A stretch of 64,000 nucleotides of DNA from Pseudoalteromonas luteoviolacea (GTDB taxonomy: Bacteria > Pseudomonadota > Gammaproteobacteria > Enterobacterales > Alteromonadaceae), in NCBI RefSeq assembly GCF_018100925.1, contig NZ_JAGJEH010000005.1, positions 1 through 64,000 on the forward strand, in the 5' to 3' direction. Each line of letters opens with the position of its first letter. The stretch's first letter is position 1. The notes under the pieces were generated by a model. That model was not told where the DNA came from. It was given only the letters and a program-made list of their open reading frames with translations, and ran no database searches. Position numbers and translations under genes: made by a program. Shown one piece after another: positions 26,182-34,961 of this stretch.

Positions 26182-26431
26182 TTTGTTGTTCACTAAGCAG
26201 TTTTACTAGGCCGTTAATAGCAGTAAAGGCGACAGGATCAGCGTCTTCAAAATCAATATCAAGATCGAAGGTATTTTCTATGTTCATCAACATAGTAATG
26301 AAATCCATTGAGTCTAACAGGCCTGTGGTGATAAGGCTTTCATCCTTATTGATGGTATTGATAACGTCATCACTGTGCTTTTCAGCCAGTGTTTGATAAA
26401 TTGTTTCTTCGATGTTTTTTGCTAAGCTCAT
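26174..26431 (-). CDS. Acyl carrier protein 1
   Basis: An 85-residue carrier protein. The phosphopantetheine site is TTGLLDSMDF, with Ser41 in the DSM motif. It overlaps the adenylation-domain gene by 4 bp (ATGA) and the YkgJ-like gene on the other side. Because the adenylation enzyme next door looks amino-acid specific, this protein probably carries an aminoacyl group (a peptidyl-carrier or DltC-like role) rather than a fatty acid. Confidence 0.88.
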   Translation of the reverse strand: MSLAKNIEETIYQTLAEKHSDDVINTINKDESLITTGLLDSMDFITMLMNIENTFDLDIDFEDADPVAFTAINGLVKLLSEQQNA

Positions 26432-27885
26432 TCTTTCTCCAACATAGCATACAAGGCTAGTTTGTCTATTTTACCATTTGAATTCAATGGCATATCATTT
26501 AGCCATAGAACCTTTTTTGGGATCATGTAGCTGGGTAATTTGGACTTTAAACTAGTCATTAATTGCTGTTCAATATTTTTATCGGCCTGACCACAAATAA
26601 ATAAAGCAATGAATTGTGGTGCACCTTTAGGGTAAGCAATGCTCTGTACCAGCGGGTTGCTGATTAATGCTTTACTTAGCGTGTCTATCTCTGACAGTTC
26701 TATTCTATATCCCTGTATTTTAACCTGATCGTCAAGACGTGAGACATACTCTAATTCGTTTAGATGATTGTATTTGGCGATGTCACCCGTGCGGTAAAAC
26801 CTCCGTCCGTCGATAACATCAAATGAATCACGGGTTTTTGTTGGGTTATTTAAATAACCTGAAAACACTTGCTTACCAGAAATTAGTAATTCACTTTGAG
26901 CATTTAGTGCCATTTGCATATGCGAGAAGCAAGTGCCTATTGGGATATAGCTGTGGCTATATTCCCGCTCAAGCTCAAAAATATGGTGGGTACAGGCGAT
27001 AGTGGCTTCTGTTGGTCCATATAAGTTGATTACCTGGCTATTTGGTGCGGCAAGCTGAAACTTTCTAGCTAATTCTACTGGAAGTGGCTCTCCACAAAAC
27101 AGGCTATATCTGAGTAGAGGGTAGGCTTGGGGTTTGAGCATGCCTATTTTCGCCATAATGGCGGCTGTAGAGGGCACACTAAACCACACTGTAATTTCAT
27201 GCTTTTTGGCAAACTTGCCGGGGGCAAACATTGCAGCTTCCGGTAAAACGTATAGACATGCGCCACTTAACCATGTAACAAACATATCGTGAATACTTAA
27301 ATCGAATGTGGGGTCAAATATTTGACTGACTCTATCTTGGGGTGTCAATTTTAGATAGTCAGTCATATAGTCTAAGTAGCTTTGCAAGTTTTCGAGACTA
27401 ATGGGGACGCCTTTCGGTATTCCTGTGGACCCCGATGTGAAGAGAATATACGCGATATTGTTGTTCTCACAGGGCTCCAAACTTTCAGGCGGGGTTGCGT
27501 AGTGTTCCGATTCAGTATTATCGATATAAATAAATGTGACGTCAGGCAGGTGCAGAGACAGTTTCTCAGCTAGGTCTGCATACTGCTGAGCAACAACAAT
27601 AGTGTTAAGTGCACTTTGTTGTACGATAGACACTAAGCGCTCAATTGGGAACTTCACACCGAGCGGGACAAAGGTTCTATTACTCGTTGCACAGCCATAC
27701 ACTGAAGCAAAATATGTGATATCTCTGTAACTTAAAATACCAATACTGCGCGTCTTTTGACTCAAACGACCCATGATGTTATTTGCGATGTTCAGCAGCT
27801 GCTGATACGAATAGCCGCGATCATTAACATGCAGGGCATCGCGACTTTCATTGTTTGCTTTTAGTAACTGCTCGGCTAATCTCAT
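26428..27885 (-). CDS. Stand-alone amino-acid adenylation enzyme
   Basis: A 485-residue ANL-superfamily enzyme resembling DltA and NRPS adenylation domains. The P-loop is LFTSGSTGIPKG at about 148-159. The A4 region reads FDLSIHDMF at 194-202, where Asp195 aligns with the residue that binds the substrate amino group in amino-acid activating domains. LYGPTEAT, YRTGD and NGKIDK complete the core motifs. It has no condensation or carrier domain. With the adjacent ACP it should form an aminoacyl thioester. The amino acid cannot be read with confidence. Confidence 0.85.
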   Translation of the reverse strand: MRLAEQLLKANNESRDALHVNDRGYSYQQLLNIANNIMGRLSQKTRSIGILSYRDITYFASVYGCATSNRTFVPLGVKFPIERLVSIVQQSALNTIVVAQQYADLAEKLSLHLPDVTFIYIDNTESEHYATPPESLEPCENNNIAYILFTSGSTGIPKGVPISLENLQSYLDYMTDYLKLTPQDRVSQIFDPTFDLSIHDMFVTWLSGACLYVLPEAAMFAPGKFAKKHEITVWFSVPSTAAIMAKIGMLKPQAYPLLRYSLFCGEPLPVELARKFQLAAPNSQVINLYGPTEATIACTHHIFELEREYSHSYIPIGTCFSHMQMALNAQSELLISGKQVFSGYLNNPTKTRDSFDVIDGRRFYRTGDIAKYNHLNELEYVSRLDDQVKIQGYRIELSEIDTLSKALISNPLVQSIAYPKGAPQFIALFICGQADKNIEQQLMTSLKSKLPSYMIPKKVLWLNDMPLNSNGKIDKLALYAMLEKE

Positions 27886-27891
27886 TATTTG

Positions 27892-28593
27892 CTACTTTAA
27901 TTTAGACTGCAAATTCTTGTATGCAGTAGGTGTACCAATATCGACATATAGACCCGAAGTTTTATATGTATACAGTTTATTAATCAAAAGGGGTACGAAG
28001 TCGACACTGATCTCATAAAAGTGACCTTTTGAAAAATGTGATAAATGTTTGTCAAACACGTGTTCAGAAAAAATAAACAGTGCTCCGCTGGCTAGATTGC
28101 CCGGCGGATTGGCAACTTTTTCATGAAACGCAGCAATAACGCCATTATCTGACAGTTCAACAATACCACATTGCTGCGGTTGTGGCGTTTCAAACAGCAG
28201 CAAGGTTGCATCACAGTGAGTTGGTCGTTGGTTGTGCGCTTGTAGCATCGCACTGAGTGTATCTTCACAGTAGTTGTCAGCGTGAATAACTAAGGTTGTG
28301 TCATCTTTCCAAAAATCTTGGTTTGCAATAAGCGTTCCCCCAGTACCCAACAGATTTTCTTCTTTTACTAAAGTAATTCGAGAACGATAAGGGGACTGAG
28401 CGACATATTGTTCAACTTGCTCTGCGAAGTAGTGGACATTGATGAGAATTTCATCCACATTCAGTGCGATAAGTTTTTTGATCCACAAACCCAGTAACGG
28501 CTCTCCATTGATGGGCACCAAACACTTAGGGATGGTATTTGTGAGGGGACGCAAGCGAGTACCTAATCCCGCAGCTAATAGTATTGCTTTCAT
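27892..28593 (-). CDS. Sugar-phosphate nucleotidyltransferase
   Basis: A 233-residue NTP transferase beginning MKAILLAAGLGTRLRPLTNT, the full signature of the RmlA/HddC-type fold. KCLVPINGEPLL and VIHADNYCEDTL (metal-binding) follow. I chose ATG 28593; upstream in-frame codons lie inside the neighbouring kinase gene. It begins 1 bp after the kinase/cytidylyltransferase gene, so the pair probably phosphorylates and activates the same sugar. HddC (GDP-heptose) is one possibility; the nucleotide cannot be told from sequence alone. Confidence 0.85.
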   Translation of the reverse strand: MKAILLAAGLGTRLRPLTNTIPKCLVPINGEPLLGLWIKKLIALNVDEILINVHYFAEQVEQYVAQSPYRSRITLVKEENLLGTGGTLIANQDFWKDDTTLVIHADNYCEDTLSAMLQAHNQRPTHCDATLLLFETPQPQQCGIVELSDNGVIAAFHEKVANPPGNLASGALFIFSEHVFDKHLSHFSKGHFYEISVDFVPLLINKLYTYKTSGLYVDIGTPTAYKNLQSKLK

Positions 28594-28594
28594 A

Positions 28595-30058
28595 TTACTT
28601 AAATGATTCAGAAATAGCTTGTTCAAGTACGTTGAGTGATAAAGGTGTGTTTCCCAAAGAGCCGACTTGGCATGCCGCCGCGAGACTACCAAGGTAGAAT
28701 GCTTCCCAAGGAGACGCATTTACAGACAGTGCTAAGGCACTTGCCGCTAAAAAGCAATCGCCAGCACCGGCTGGATCGATGGCGCTGCGGTTTAAGGCTG
28801 GTAATCTATCATTTTCCCAACTGTTATGTTTATGGTCTGGTACGTGAATAAAAATCCCTTCATCACCTAATGTAATAACAAGGTTTTTAGGGCTTGCTCT
28901 ATTTGTCAGCTTGTTGGCGAGGATCACTAAGCCATCATCCGGGTTATTTAGTGCAACACGTGTTTCTCTTTCTGTTGGGGTGATAAGGTCCATATTATGA
29001 TAGCGAGAAATATCGCCCACTTGTGAAGATGTTTGGCTGTCTGCCACCACGTTTATGCCGTGCTCGTGACACAAGGCGGCAATGGATTCCACCAAGGGCT
29101 GCGGTAAAACACCGTAATTAAAATCTGAAAACACCAGTAAATCAACTGAGGTGATCACATCGGTTATTTTTTCGAGAATGTCTCTTTGTAGCTCTTTGGC
29201 AATTTTGTGCTGCCGTACTTGGTTGACTCTCAGGAGCGTTTTGTTTGATGCACGATAGCGGGTTTTAAGTGGTGTCGGTCGAGTTGAATCCACAAACAGT
29301 TGTGCGTCTACTTGATACTTTAAAACCTTTTCTTTGGTGTATTCACCCGCGTCATCATTGCCAATGACAGAGAATAACGAGACCGACTTAGCGCCTAGTG
29401 CTTTAATGTGTCCGGCGGTGATTGCAGCACCGCCTAAAAACTTCTCAGTTTTATTCGGTGTCATCACAATTGTCGGGTCCTCTTGAGACATGCCGACAGC
29501 CGTACCCTGAATATATTCGTCGACAATCACTTCGCCAATGACTAGTACATTCAACTGTTTAACTTGGTTTAGTGTACTGGCAATGCTGGAGGGCAAGATA
29601 CTATGACGTTTGGCATATTCTTGCACTTCCGAAAAGTCGAGGTTACTGGCGACGCGGTTATTTTTTTTGATGTACTGCTCAGCATTACTTTCAAACTCAC
29701 CAGAACCAAAAATCAATTTACCGCCATAGACTTTGAGGGCATCAAGTTCTGGGTTTTCCCGGCATTCAAACTCTTTACCTTTTACCACGGCATAGGGTTG
29801 AAGTTGCTCTACAATTTTTTCGGCTGTATCGCCTGTTAAAAATGCATGGTCGACGCACTCCAGTGAATTAACCAACTCTAGACGATGTTGTTCACTGACT
29901 CGGCTTTTTACCGCCATTGCACTGTCAGTGTTCACCGCGACTACCAATTGGTCACCGCATGCTTTTGCAAAGCTCAAAAGCCGAATATGTCCCGGGTGCA
30001 GTACGTCAAAATTACCCTGTACTAATACACACTTTTTCGAAGTGGCTATTTGCACCAT
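28595..30058 (-). CDS. Nucleotidyltransferase-PfkB kinase fusion (reversed HldE order)
   Basis: A 487-residue two-domain protein. The N-terminal domain is a cytidylyltransferase-like fold with GNFDVLHPGHIRLL; the HPGH motif is at about 21-24. The C-terminal domain (about 160-480) is a PfkB/ribokinase-type kinase with GEVIVDEYIQG at its start and DPAGAGDCF near its end. Canonical HldE has the same two activities in the opposite order, kinase first. I chose the ATG at 30058, preceded by AAAGGG; it overlaps the upstream dehydrogenase by 13 bp. A heptose or related sugar 7-/1-phosphate is the likely substrate. Confidence 0.85.
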   Translation of the reverse strand: MVQIATSKKCVLVQGNFDVLHPGHIRLLSFAKACGDQLVVAVNTDSAMAVKSRVSEQHRLELVNSLECVDHAFLTGDTAEKIVEQLQPYAVVKGKEFECRENPELDALKVYGGKLIFGSGEFESNAEQYIKKNNRVASNLDFSEVQEYAKRHSILPSSIASTLNQVKQLNVLVIGEVIVDEYIQGTAVGMSQEDPTIVMTPNKTEKFLGGAAITAGHIKALGAKSVSLFSVIGNDDAGEYTKEKVLKYQVDAQLFVDSTRPTPLKTRYRASNKTLLRVNQVRQHKIAKELQRDILEKITDVITSVDLLVFSDFNYGVLPQPLVESIAALCHEHGINVVADSQTSSQVGDISRYHNMDLITPTERETRVALNNPDDGLVILANKLTNRASPKNLVITLGDEGIFIHVPDHKHNSWENDRLPALNRSAIDPAGAGDCFLAASALALSVNASPWEAFYLGSLAAACQVGSLGNTPLSLNVLEQAISESFK

Positions 30059-30933
30059 GAACTCAACCCTTTTTGAATACAAGTCTCAACATCTGTAAAG
30101 TCAAAGTCATCAAAGATTGAGGAGTTGATCATTGTTGTATTGAGAGGCCTTTTACCTGAGCTATCGAGCTCTGAAAACTTAATATCTGTGATAGTTGCTG
30201 GGTCAATATGCAACGATTTAGCAAGCATATTTGTTAAATCTAATCGGCTAAAAACTTGAGGGTTACAAAAGTTATAGGTGCCTTTGTATTGACCTTTAAT
30301 TAGGTGCTCAATTGCAGAAACAATATCTTGGACTGCTGTGGGGTTAAATATCAGATCTGAAGCTGCTTTTACTTCGTTGCCCGATTGCAATTGGCCGACA
30401 ATGTCATTCAATATGGTGCCATCTTTTCCAGCTTGGCCGATAATTTTCGCAAGCCTTACGATGCAGCAGTTGCTATCGGTGATTGCCGTTAACCTTGCTT
30501 CAAGAGCACGCTTTTGCACACCATACTCAGAAACAGGTGCTTCCATATTATCGTCTGTATAAGCGCCTGCACGGCCTGGGAAGACATTGTCTGATGAAAT
30601 AAACACCACCGGGATTTGCCTATCCGTCAATGAATGAATAAGCCGCTCCGTCGCGCTGACATTTATTTCAAAGCTGGCTTGCGGGTTTGCGTTGATATAG
30701 CCAATATTTGTCAGTGAGGCACAGATAATTGCAACATAGCTGCGATCCTTTTGCAGATTTAAAGTCTCTATATTGCCATTGACCAAGTCAAACTCGACTA
30801 ACCCCGTTTTGGGGTTTTGGCCAAAAGTACCAATTGTATTCGGATCTTGAGCATGAAAATGCTCGAATAGATGCCCGCCGAGTAGTCCGCTGGCACCAAA
30901 AATAATCGGTGTTAATTGCTGAGCTTTTTCCAT
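30046..30933 (-). CDS. RmlD-like NAD(P)-dependent sugar reductase
   Basis: A 295-residue short-chain dehydrogenase of the RmlD-like group. FGASGLLGGHLFEHF (about 13-27) is the nucleotide-binding motif, VFISSDNVFPG the central strand, and YGVQK holds the catalytic Tyr and Lys. It probably reduces a keto group of a nucleotide sugar. The gene overlaps the oxidoreductase upstream by 22 bp and the kinase fusion downstream. Confidence 0.82.
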   Translation of the reverse strand: MEKAQQLTPIIFGASGLLGGHLFEHFHAQDPNTIGTFGQNPKTGLVEFDLVNGNIETLNLQKDRSYVAIICASLTNIGYINANPQASFEINVSATERLIHSLTDRQIPVVFISSDNVFPGRAGAYTDDNMEAPVSEYGVQKRALEARLTAITDSNCCIVRLAKIIGQAGKDGTILNDIVGQLQSGNEVKAASDLIFNPTAVQDIVSAIEHLIKGQYKGTYNFCNPQVFSRLDLTNMLAKSLHIDPATITDIKFSELDSSGKRPLNTTMINSSIFDDFDFTDVETCIQKGLSSWCK

Positions 30934-31973
30934 ATATCCTCTGCTAATTCAATATCAACCAATGCCTCTTTGGCACAGATCAAGTTATTGATATTTCCGT
31001 TTTGAACACTGTCTATAAATGTAGCTGCTTGATTTTTAAATGCCCAAGACCACTCTACCTGAAACTGGGTGCGCTGAGATACTTCGGCATTTTTTTGCAG
31101 CTCAATTGTGGCAGGTACATTGCGCAATAAGGCTGGTGGCAATGTGACTATCAATTGACCTTGTTCGAATATAAATGTGCACCTTTCTTGCCAGTCCTTT
31201 TGCTCAACTTCTCCGGTTTCCAGCACTACTAGCTGCTCATTTGCCCGCATAACGCAGACATGTGCTAAAGGCGAAAGGGTATTGAAGTACTCGACGGAAG
31301 GCTTGGTGCCTAAAAAGTGACGAATGAAGTTCAATAAATGCGAATGAACATTGACATAACGCGCAAATAACGACTTATTGTTGTCGCTTAAAAAACTCGG
31401 CGCAAAATTTGCCTCACTGACCATATCTGGTCTGGCCTCATCACCATGGATATAGCCTGCCGCTTTGCAGTAACTATTCCCCATATAACATTGCGCGCTA
31501 ACTTGTAAAAGTTTACCGAGTGTATTTTGAGACATCAGCTCATCAAATATGCTTTTGGCTTTTACAACCCCGGCATCACAGCGCTTCATGTAACCCACAC
31601 AATAGACTAACCCGTGTTGTTCTGCGAGCTGAACCAAAGCACTTGCTATCTCGCTGTTGCCAGCCATTGGCTTTTCACTGAAGACATGCTTGCCAGCCAA
31701 CAAACAATCTCGCACAACGTCTGCCGTATGAGCGCGTGCAGTGACAACAACGACCGCATCAATTTGCTCATCTGCCAGAAGCTCTTTATGCGAGCCATAG
31801 CGGTTTTCTATGCCGAACTTGTCGGCAACTTGATTTAGGAGGTTAGGGCGCAGATCGGCGATTGCGTGCAGCTGGCAATTGTCCAATTGCGCATAATTTT
31901 CAAGATGCGCAATTTGCCCAATAAAGCCAGCCCCAATAAAGCCTAAACGAATTTTACGCGATGAAGTTGGCAT
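30912..31973 (-). CDS. Gfo/Idh/MocA-family oxidoreductase
   Basis: A 353-residue NAD(P)-dependent sugar oxidoreductase. The N-terminal Rossmann motif is LGFIGAGFIGQIAH (about 10-23), and the family EKP box is present in HVFSEKPMAGN. Enzymes of this family oxidise or reduce ring hydroxyls of sugars and cyclitols. Both ends overlap neighbours, so it is translated from the same long transcript. The precise substrate is unknown. Confidence 0.85.
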   Translation of the reverse strand: MPTSSRKIRLGFIGAGFIGQIAHLENYAQLDNCQLHAIADLRPNLLNQVADKFGIENRYGSHKELLADEQIDAVVVVTARAHTADVVRDCLLAGKHVFSEKPMAGNSEIASALVQLAEQHGLVYCVGYMKRCDAGVVKAKSIFDELMSQNTLGKLLQVSAQCYMGNSYCKAAGYIHGDEARPDMVSEANFAPSFLSDNNKSLFARYVNVHSHLLNFIRHFLGTKPSVEYFNTLSPLAHVCVMRANEQLVVLETGEVEQKDWQERCTFIFEQGQLIVTLPPALLRNVPATIELQKNAEVSQRTQFQVEWSWAFKNQAATFIDSVQNGNINNLICAKEALVDIELAEDIWKKLSN

Positions 31974-33246
31974 AGTTATCTTTATTAATTAATTGAACGG
32001 TTGGCGTTAATGTTAAAAATTGGCCACCATTTTGAAGATAGTCTTCATGCTTACGGACAATCGCTTTGGCATGTATCCAAGCTAAAATAACGGTCAACTC
32101 GGGCTGCGTTTCATTAATGGTTTGAGTCGGCTTAACTTGGATCAGATCGCCAGGTGTGAAAAGCCCCACTTTTTGTTTGTGATCGTCGTAAACCTCACTA
32201 ACATCCGAGCCGATTTCGTATTGTGTTAATAGCATTGGACCACTGCGCGCCGCACCATAACCTGCTACAACGCCGCCTTTGTCTAACGTATTTTGGACTG
32301 CTTCACGTACTTGTTGCTTCATAGCGTCAAAGCGAGATACAAATTGTTCCATAGTTGCCAATTCGTGCAACATAGCCTTGTCTTCAGCGTCTACCATAGC
32401 TGCTACCGACGGCTTTATTTCGCGTGGGCCATTTTTGTGCTGGGCAAAGCCAATGATTGATCCGCCCTGAATAGAGACATGTTCTACGTCAAATACTTCT
32501 AACCCTTGTGCGGCTAAGAATGCAATCATAGGTTTTAATGAGTGATTGCATAAATGCTCATGGAAGATAGTTCCGATAAGCATTTTATCGATGATATCTT
32601 TTAGATATGAAACTTCGAAAACGAAGAGGCCATCTTTATCTAAAACTTTCACAATACCTTTAAGCAAATCAATCATTTCATCTGCGTGCGCAAATACATT
32701 AAATGCAGTTACAAGATCTGCCTGACCGTACTCGGACTGGATCTGTTGACCGCGTGCTTCAGTCATTAGATCAGCAATTGTTTCAACGCCTTCACTGGTT
32801 GCCTTAGCTGCGATCTCGGTCGCTGGATCTATGCCGAGAACCTTAAACCCTTGTGATTTGAAGCATTTCAAAAAAGTACCGTCATTACTGCCAACATCGA
32901 TCACAAACTTTTTATTAAACGGACCAAAATTGCTAAGTATCTGTTGGGAAACATCGTTAAAATGGTCAATAATTCCCTGAGTTTGACCTGAGTGATAGGT
33001 GTAATCAGCCCATAAATATTCAGGGTCAATTACATCTAAAATTTGCACGTGACCACAGTTATTACACATATATAGATCTACGGGGAATAATGGGGTTTTC
33101 ACACCTTTGGGGTCAGATACATATTTTTCTGCAATTGGAGTTGGTGCAAATGGGATCGCCAACGGAATGTCCGTACTCAGGCACAAACGACAATTGTTTC
33201 GGTGCTGGTAATGGCGGTTGCTTTCTTGTTCTAAACACTGATTCAT
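31954..33246 (-). CDS. Three-part sugar C-methyltransferase-like protein
   Basis: A 430-residue protein from ATG 33246. The N-terminal zinc-binding part has two CxxC pairs, CRLC and CNNC (Methyltransf_13 type). The middle is a SAM domain with VIDVGSNDGTFLKCF, and the C-terminal part has VAGYGAARSGPMLLT (Methyltransf_14 type). This layout is that of NovU/TylC3-like enzymes that methylate a carbon next to a keto group of a nucleotide sugar. It suggests the product sugar is branched. It overlaps the oxidoreductase gene by 20 bp. Confidence 0.82.
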   Translation of the reverse strand: MNQCLEQESNRHYQHRNNCRLCLSTDIPLAIPFAPTPIAEKYVSDPKGVKTPLFPVDLYMCNNCGHVQILDVIDPEYLWADYTYHSGQTQGIIDHFNDVSQQILSNFGPFNKKFVIDVGSNDGTFLKCFKSQGFKVLGIDPATEIAAKATSEGVETIADLMTEARGQQIQSEYGQADLVTAFNVFAHADEMIDLLKGIVKVLDKDGLFVFEVSYLKDIIDKMLIGTIFHEHLCNHSLKPMIAFLAAQGLEVFDVEHVSIQGGSIIGFAQHKNGPREIKPSVAAMVDAEDKAMLHELATMEQFVSRFDAMKQQVREAVQNTLDKGGVVAGYGAARSGPMLLTQYEIGSDVSEVYDDHKQKVGLFTPGDLIQVKPTQTINETQPELTVILAWIHAKAIVRKHEDYLQNGGQFLTLTPTVQLINKDNYANFIA

Positions 33247-33256
33247 ATTAATTCTC

Positions 33257-34465
33257 TTACATTTCTTTGCTAAGGTGATCCAGAAAGTAATTTTCGACTT
33301 TGATGATTGCGGCAAAAATAGCTTTGGCTGTATCAGTGGTATAATTTTCATTCAAATAAATGTTGAATGATCGATCTCTGGCAGACTGAGCATTTGGGGT
33401 ATGATGAAACTGGGTTAAATACGGTTTTGCCCATGGCCATTGTGAGATCACAAACCTGTAATGTGGATTTAGCTCGACACCTTCGCCAAGCAGCGCATCG
33501 CAAAACTGCGCTTTACTGACGCCGAGATCTTCTAAATAAACAGTCAAGAAAAAGGGGGAAGTTCCCTCGATAAATGAAGGAACAGTGCAGAATTTTGACT
33601 GTTGCATCATATCAGTCAAGGCTTTGCAGAAGTTAGCGCGATCACGAATAGTGTCGTCTAGTCGCTGCAAAGAAGCGATGCCGATGGCACAGGACAATTC
33701 ATTGGTGTTCCAATTGAGTGCCGGAAACAAATAGCCTTCAGCATTGCGCTCTTGATATTCTGGATTCTCAAAGTCTTTACCACGATCGCCGTAAGATAGG
33801 CATTTGTAGTGCAGTTTTTGATCCAATGTAAATACCAACCCACCGCTGCCACCCGAAGCCAAGCTCTTACGGTACATGGTGGAAAGTGCACAAATATCAC
33901 CAAAAGTACCTAATTTTTTGCCGTTGACCTCTGCACCTGGTGATTGTGAGCAGTCTTCGATGAGCTTAATGCCTCTTGCTTTGGCATTTTTGGCGATGGT
34001 TTCGATGTCAGCGTTAATGCCCGCACAATGCACGAGTAAAATAGCACTGGTTTCTGGTGTAAGCACCTTTTCAATTTGTGTCCAGTTGGTGTTTAAACTG
34101 TCCGTTGCTGTGTCGGCCAAGGATACTTTAAACCCTTGCAAAACAGCGGCATTGAATGAGCCTGGGTCAGTGATAGGGGACATCACAATATGACTGTTTT
34201 TTGGCAGTTCTAGGGCGGCAATCGCGACATATAAGGCCGCCGTTCCCGTCGCCACGGCAGTCGTATAGCCACCTCCCATATACTGGTTAAATTTTTCACA
34301 ATATTCGTGTTCAAATTTACCAAAGTAACCTGGATCAACACTTTCACCAGAATAAAATTCAACAGCGTTATTAAGCGCGGTAATTTCATTTTGGCCAAAT
34401 GCGACACGTTTTGGCATTGCAGATTGTATGGCTGGCTCTCCACCAAATATTGCAAGTTTACTCAT
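33257..34465 (-). CDS. DegT/DnrJ-type PLP aminotransferase
   Basis: A 402-residue sugar aminotransferase homologue. AVATGTAALYVAIAAL is the PLP phosphate-binding area, LIEDCSQSPGAEVNGKKLG the Asp that binds the pyridine nitrogen, and STMYRKSLASGGSGG holds the probable Schiff-base lysine. It differs from the typical HPVKxxTTGEGG box, so it may belong to a deviating subgroup. It would add an amino group that a formyl or acyl group could then occupy. It overlaps the cupin gene by 8 bp. Confidence 0.82.
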   Translation of the reverse strand: MSKLAIFGGEPAIQSAMPKRVAFGQNEITALNNAVEFYSGESVDPGYFGKFEHEYCEKFNQYMGGGYTTAVATGTAALYVAIAALELPKNSHIVMSPITDPGSFNAAVLQGFKVSLADTATDSLNTNWTQIEKVLTPETSAILLVHCAGINADIETIAKNAKARGIKLIEDCSQSPGAEVNGKKLGTFGDICALSTMYRKSLASGGSGGLVFTLDQKLHYKCLSYGDRGKDFENPEYQERNAEGYLFPALNWNTNELSCAIGIASLQRLDDTIRDRANFCKALTDMMQQSKFCTVPSFIEGTSPFFLTVYLEDLGVSKAQFCDALLGEGVELNPHYRFVISQWPWAKPYLTQFHHTPNAQSARDRSFNIYLNENYTTDTAKAIFAAIIKVENYFLDHLSKEM

Positions 34466-34961
34466 TACTTTCCATTTCTTTAAATTGTGAAATTAACTGA
34501 TTGTATAGCGAATTTATGGCCGCTTCTGATTGATAATGCCTTAGTGATTCAACGTCGTCTTCTTTGCTATATGGTCCGTGAAACACCTCGTGAAATACGA
34601 CCCACTCACTAAGTGCAATAGGCAAATGCCATGTTCCGCCTTCGAGGCGAAATAAAAACTGCGCATTTGGTGCCAGCACATTAAGCTGTGTCACTTGTCC
34701 GCTTTGGTCAAACACACTCATGCCAATTTTCCCTTCAACAATATGAATGGACTCAGATTTGTAGTTTGGGTGGCGGTGCGGTGCAAATCGACTGTCTCTG
34801 TGCATGACTAAAAGCATCTCTTGCACGCCAGCCTGATTGTCATGGTGCAGGCAAAATCGCGCACATTTTTGAGGGTGAGCCTGAGCTACCTCTTTGAGAT
34901 GTGCAATACCAGCTTGGTCAAAAGCAATGGTATTTTGGTCATTGAAAAACACGTTAGTCAT
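34458..34961 (-). CDS. WbuC-like cupin
   Basis: A 167-residue cupin from ATG 34961, resembling the WbuC family found in O-antigen loci. Metal-binding cupin features are RFAPHRHPNYKSESIHIVEG and a later GGTWHLPIAL. It overlaps the upstream unknown gene by 8 bp and the aminotransferase by 8 bp. The role in sugar synthesis is not established; an isomerase or oxygenase role is possible. Confidence 0.75.
   Translation of the reverse strand: MTNVFFNDQNTIAFDQAGIAHLKEVAQAHPQKCARFCLHHDNQAGVQEMLLVMHRDSRFAPHRHPNYKSESIHIVEGKIGMSVFDQSGQVTQLNVLAPNAQFLFRLEGGTWHLPIALSEWVVFHEVFHGPYSKEDDVESLRHYQSEAAINSLYNQLISQFKEMESNE

Noticed and set aside
28595..30058. Housekeeping HldE for LPS core
   Set aside because: Reversed domain order and position inside the flagellar glycan operon argue for a dedicated function; the LPS gene is probably elsewhere.
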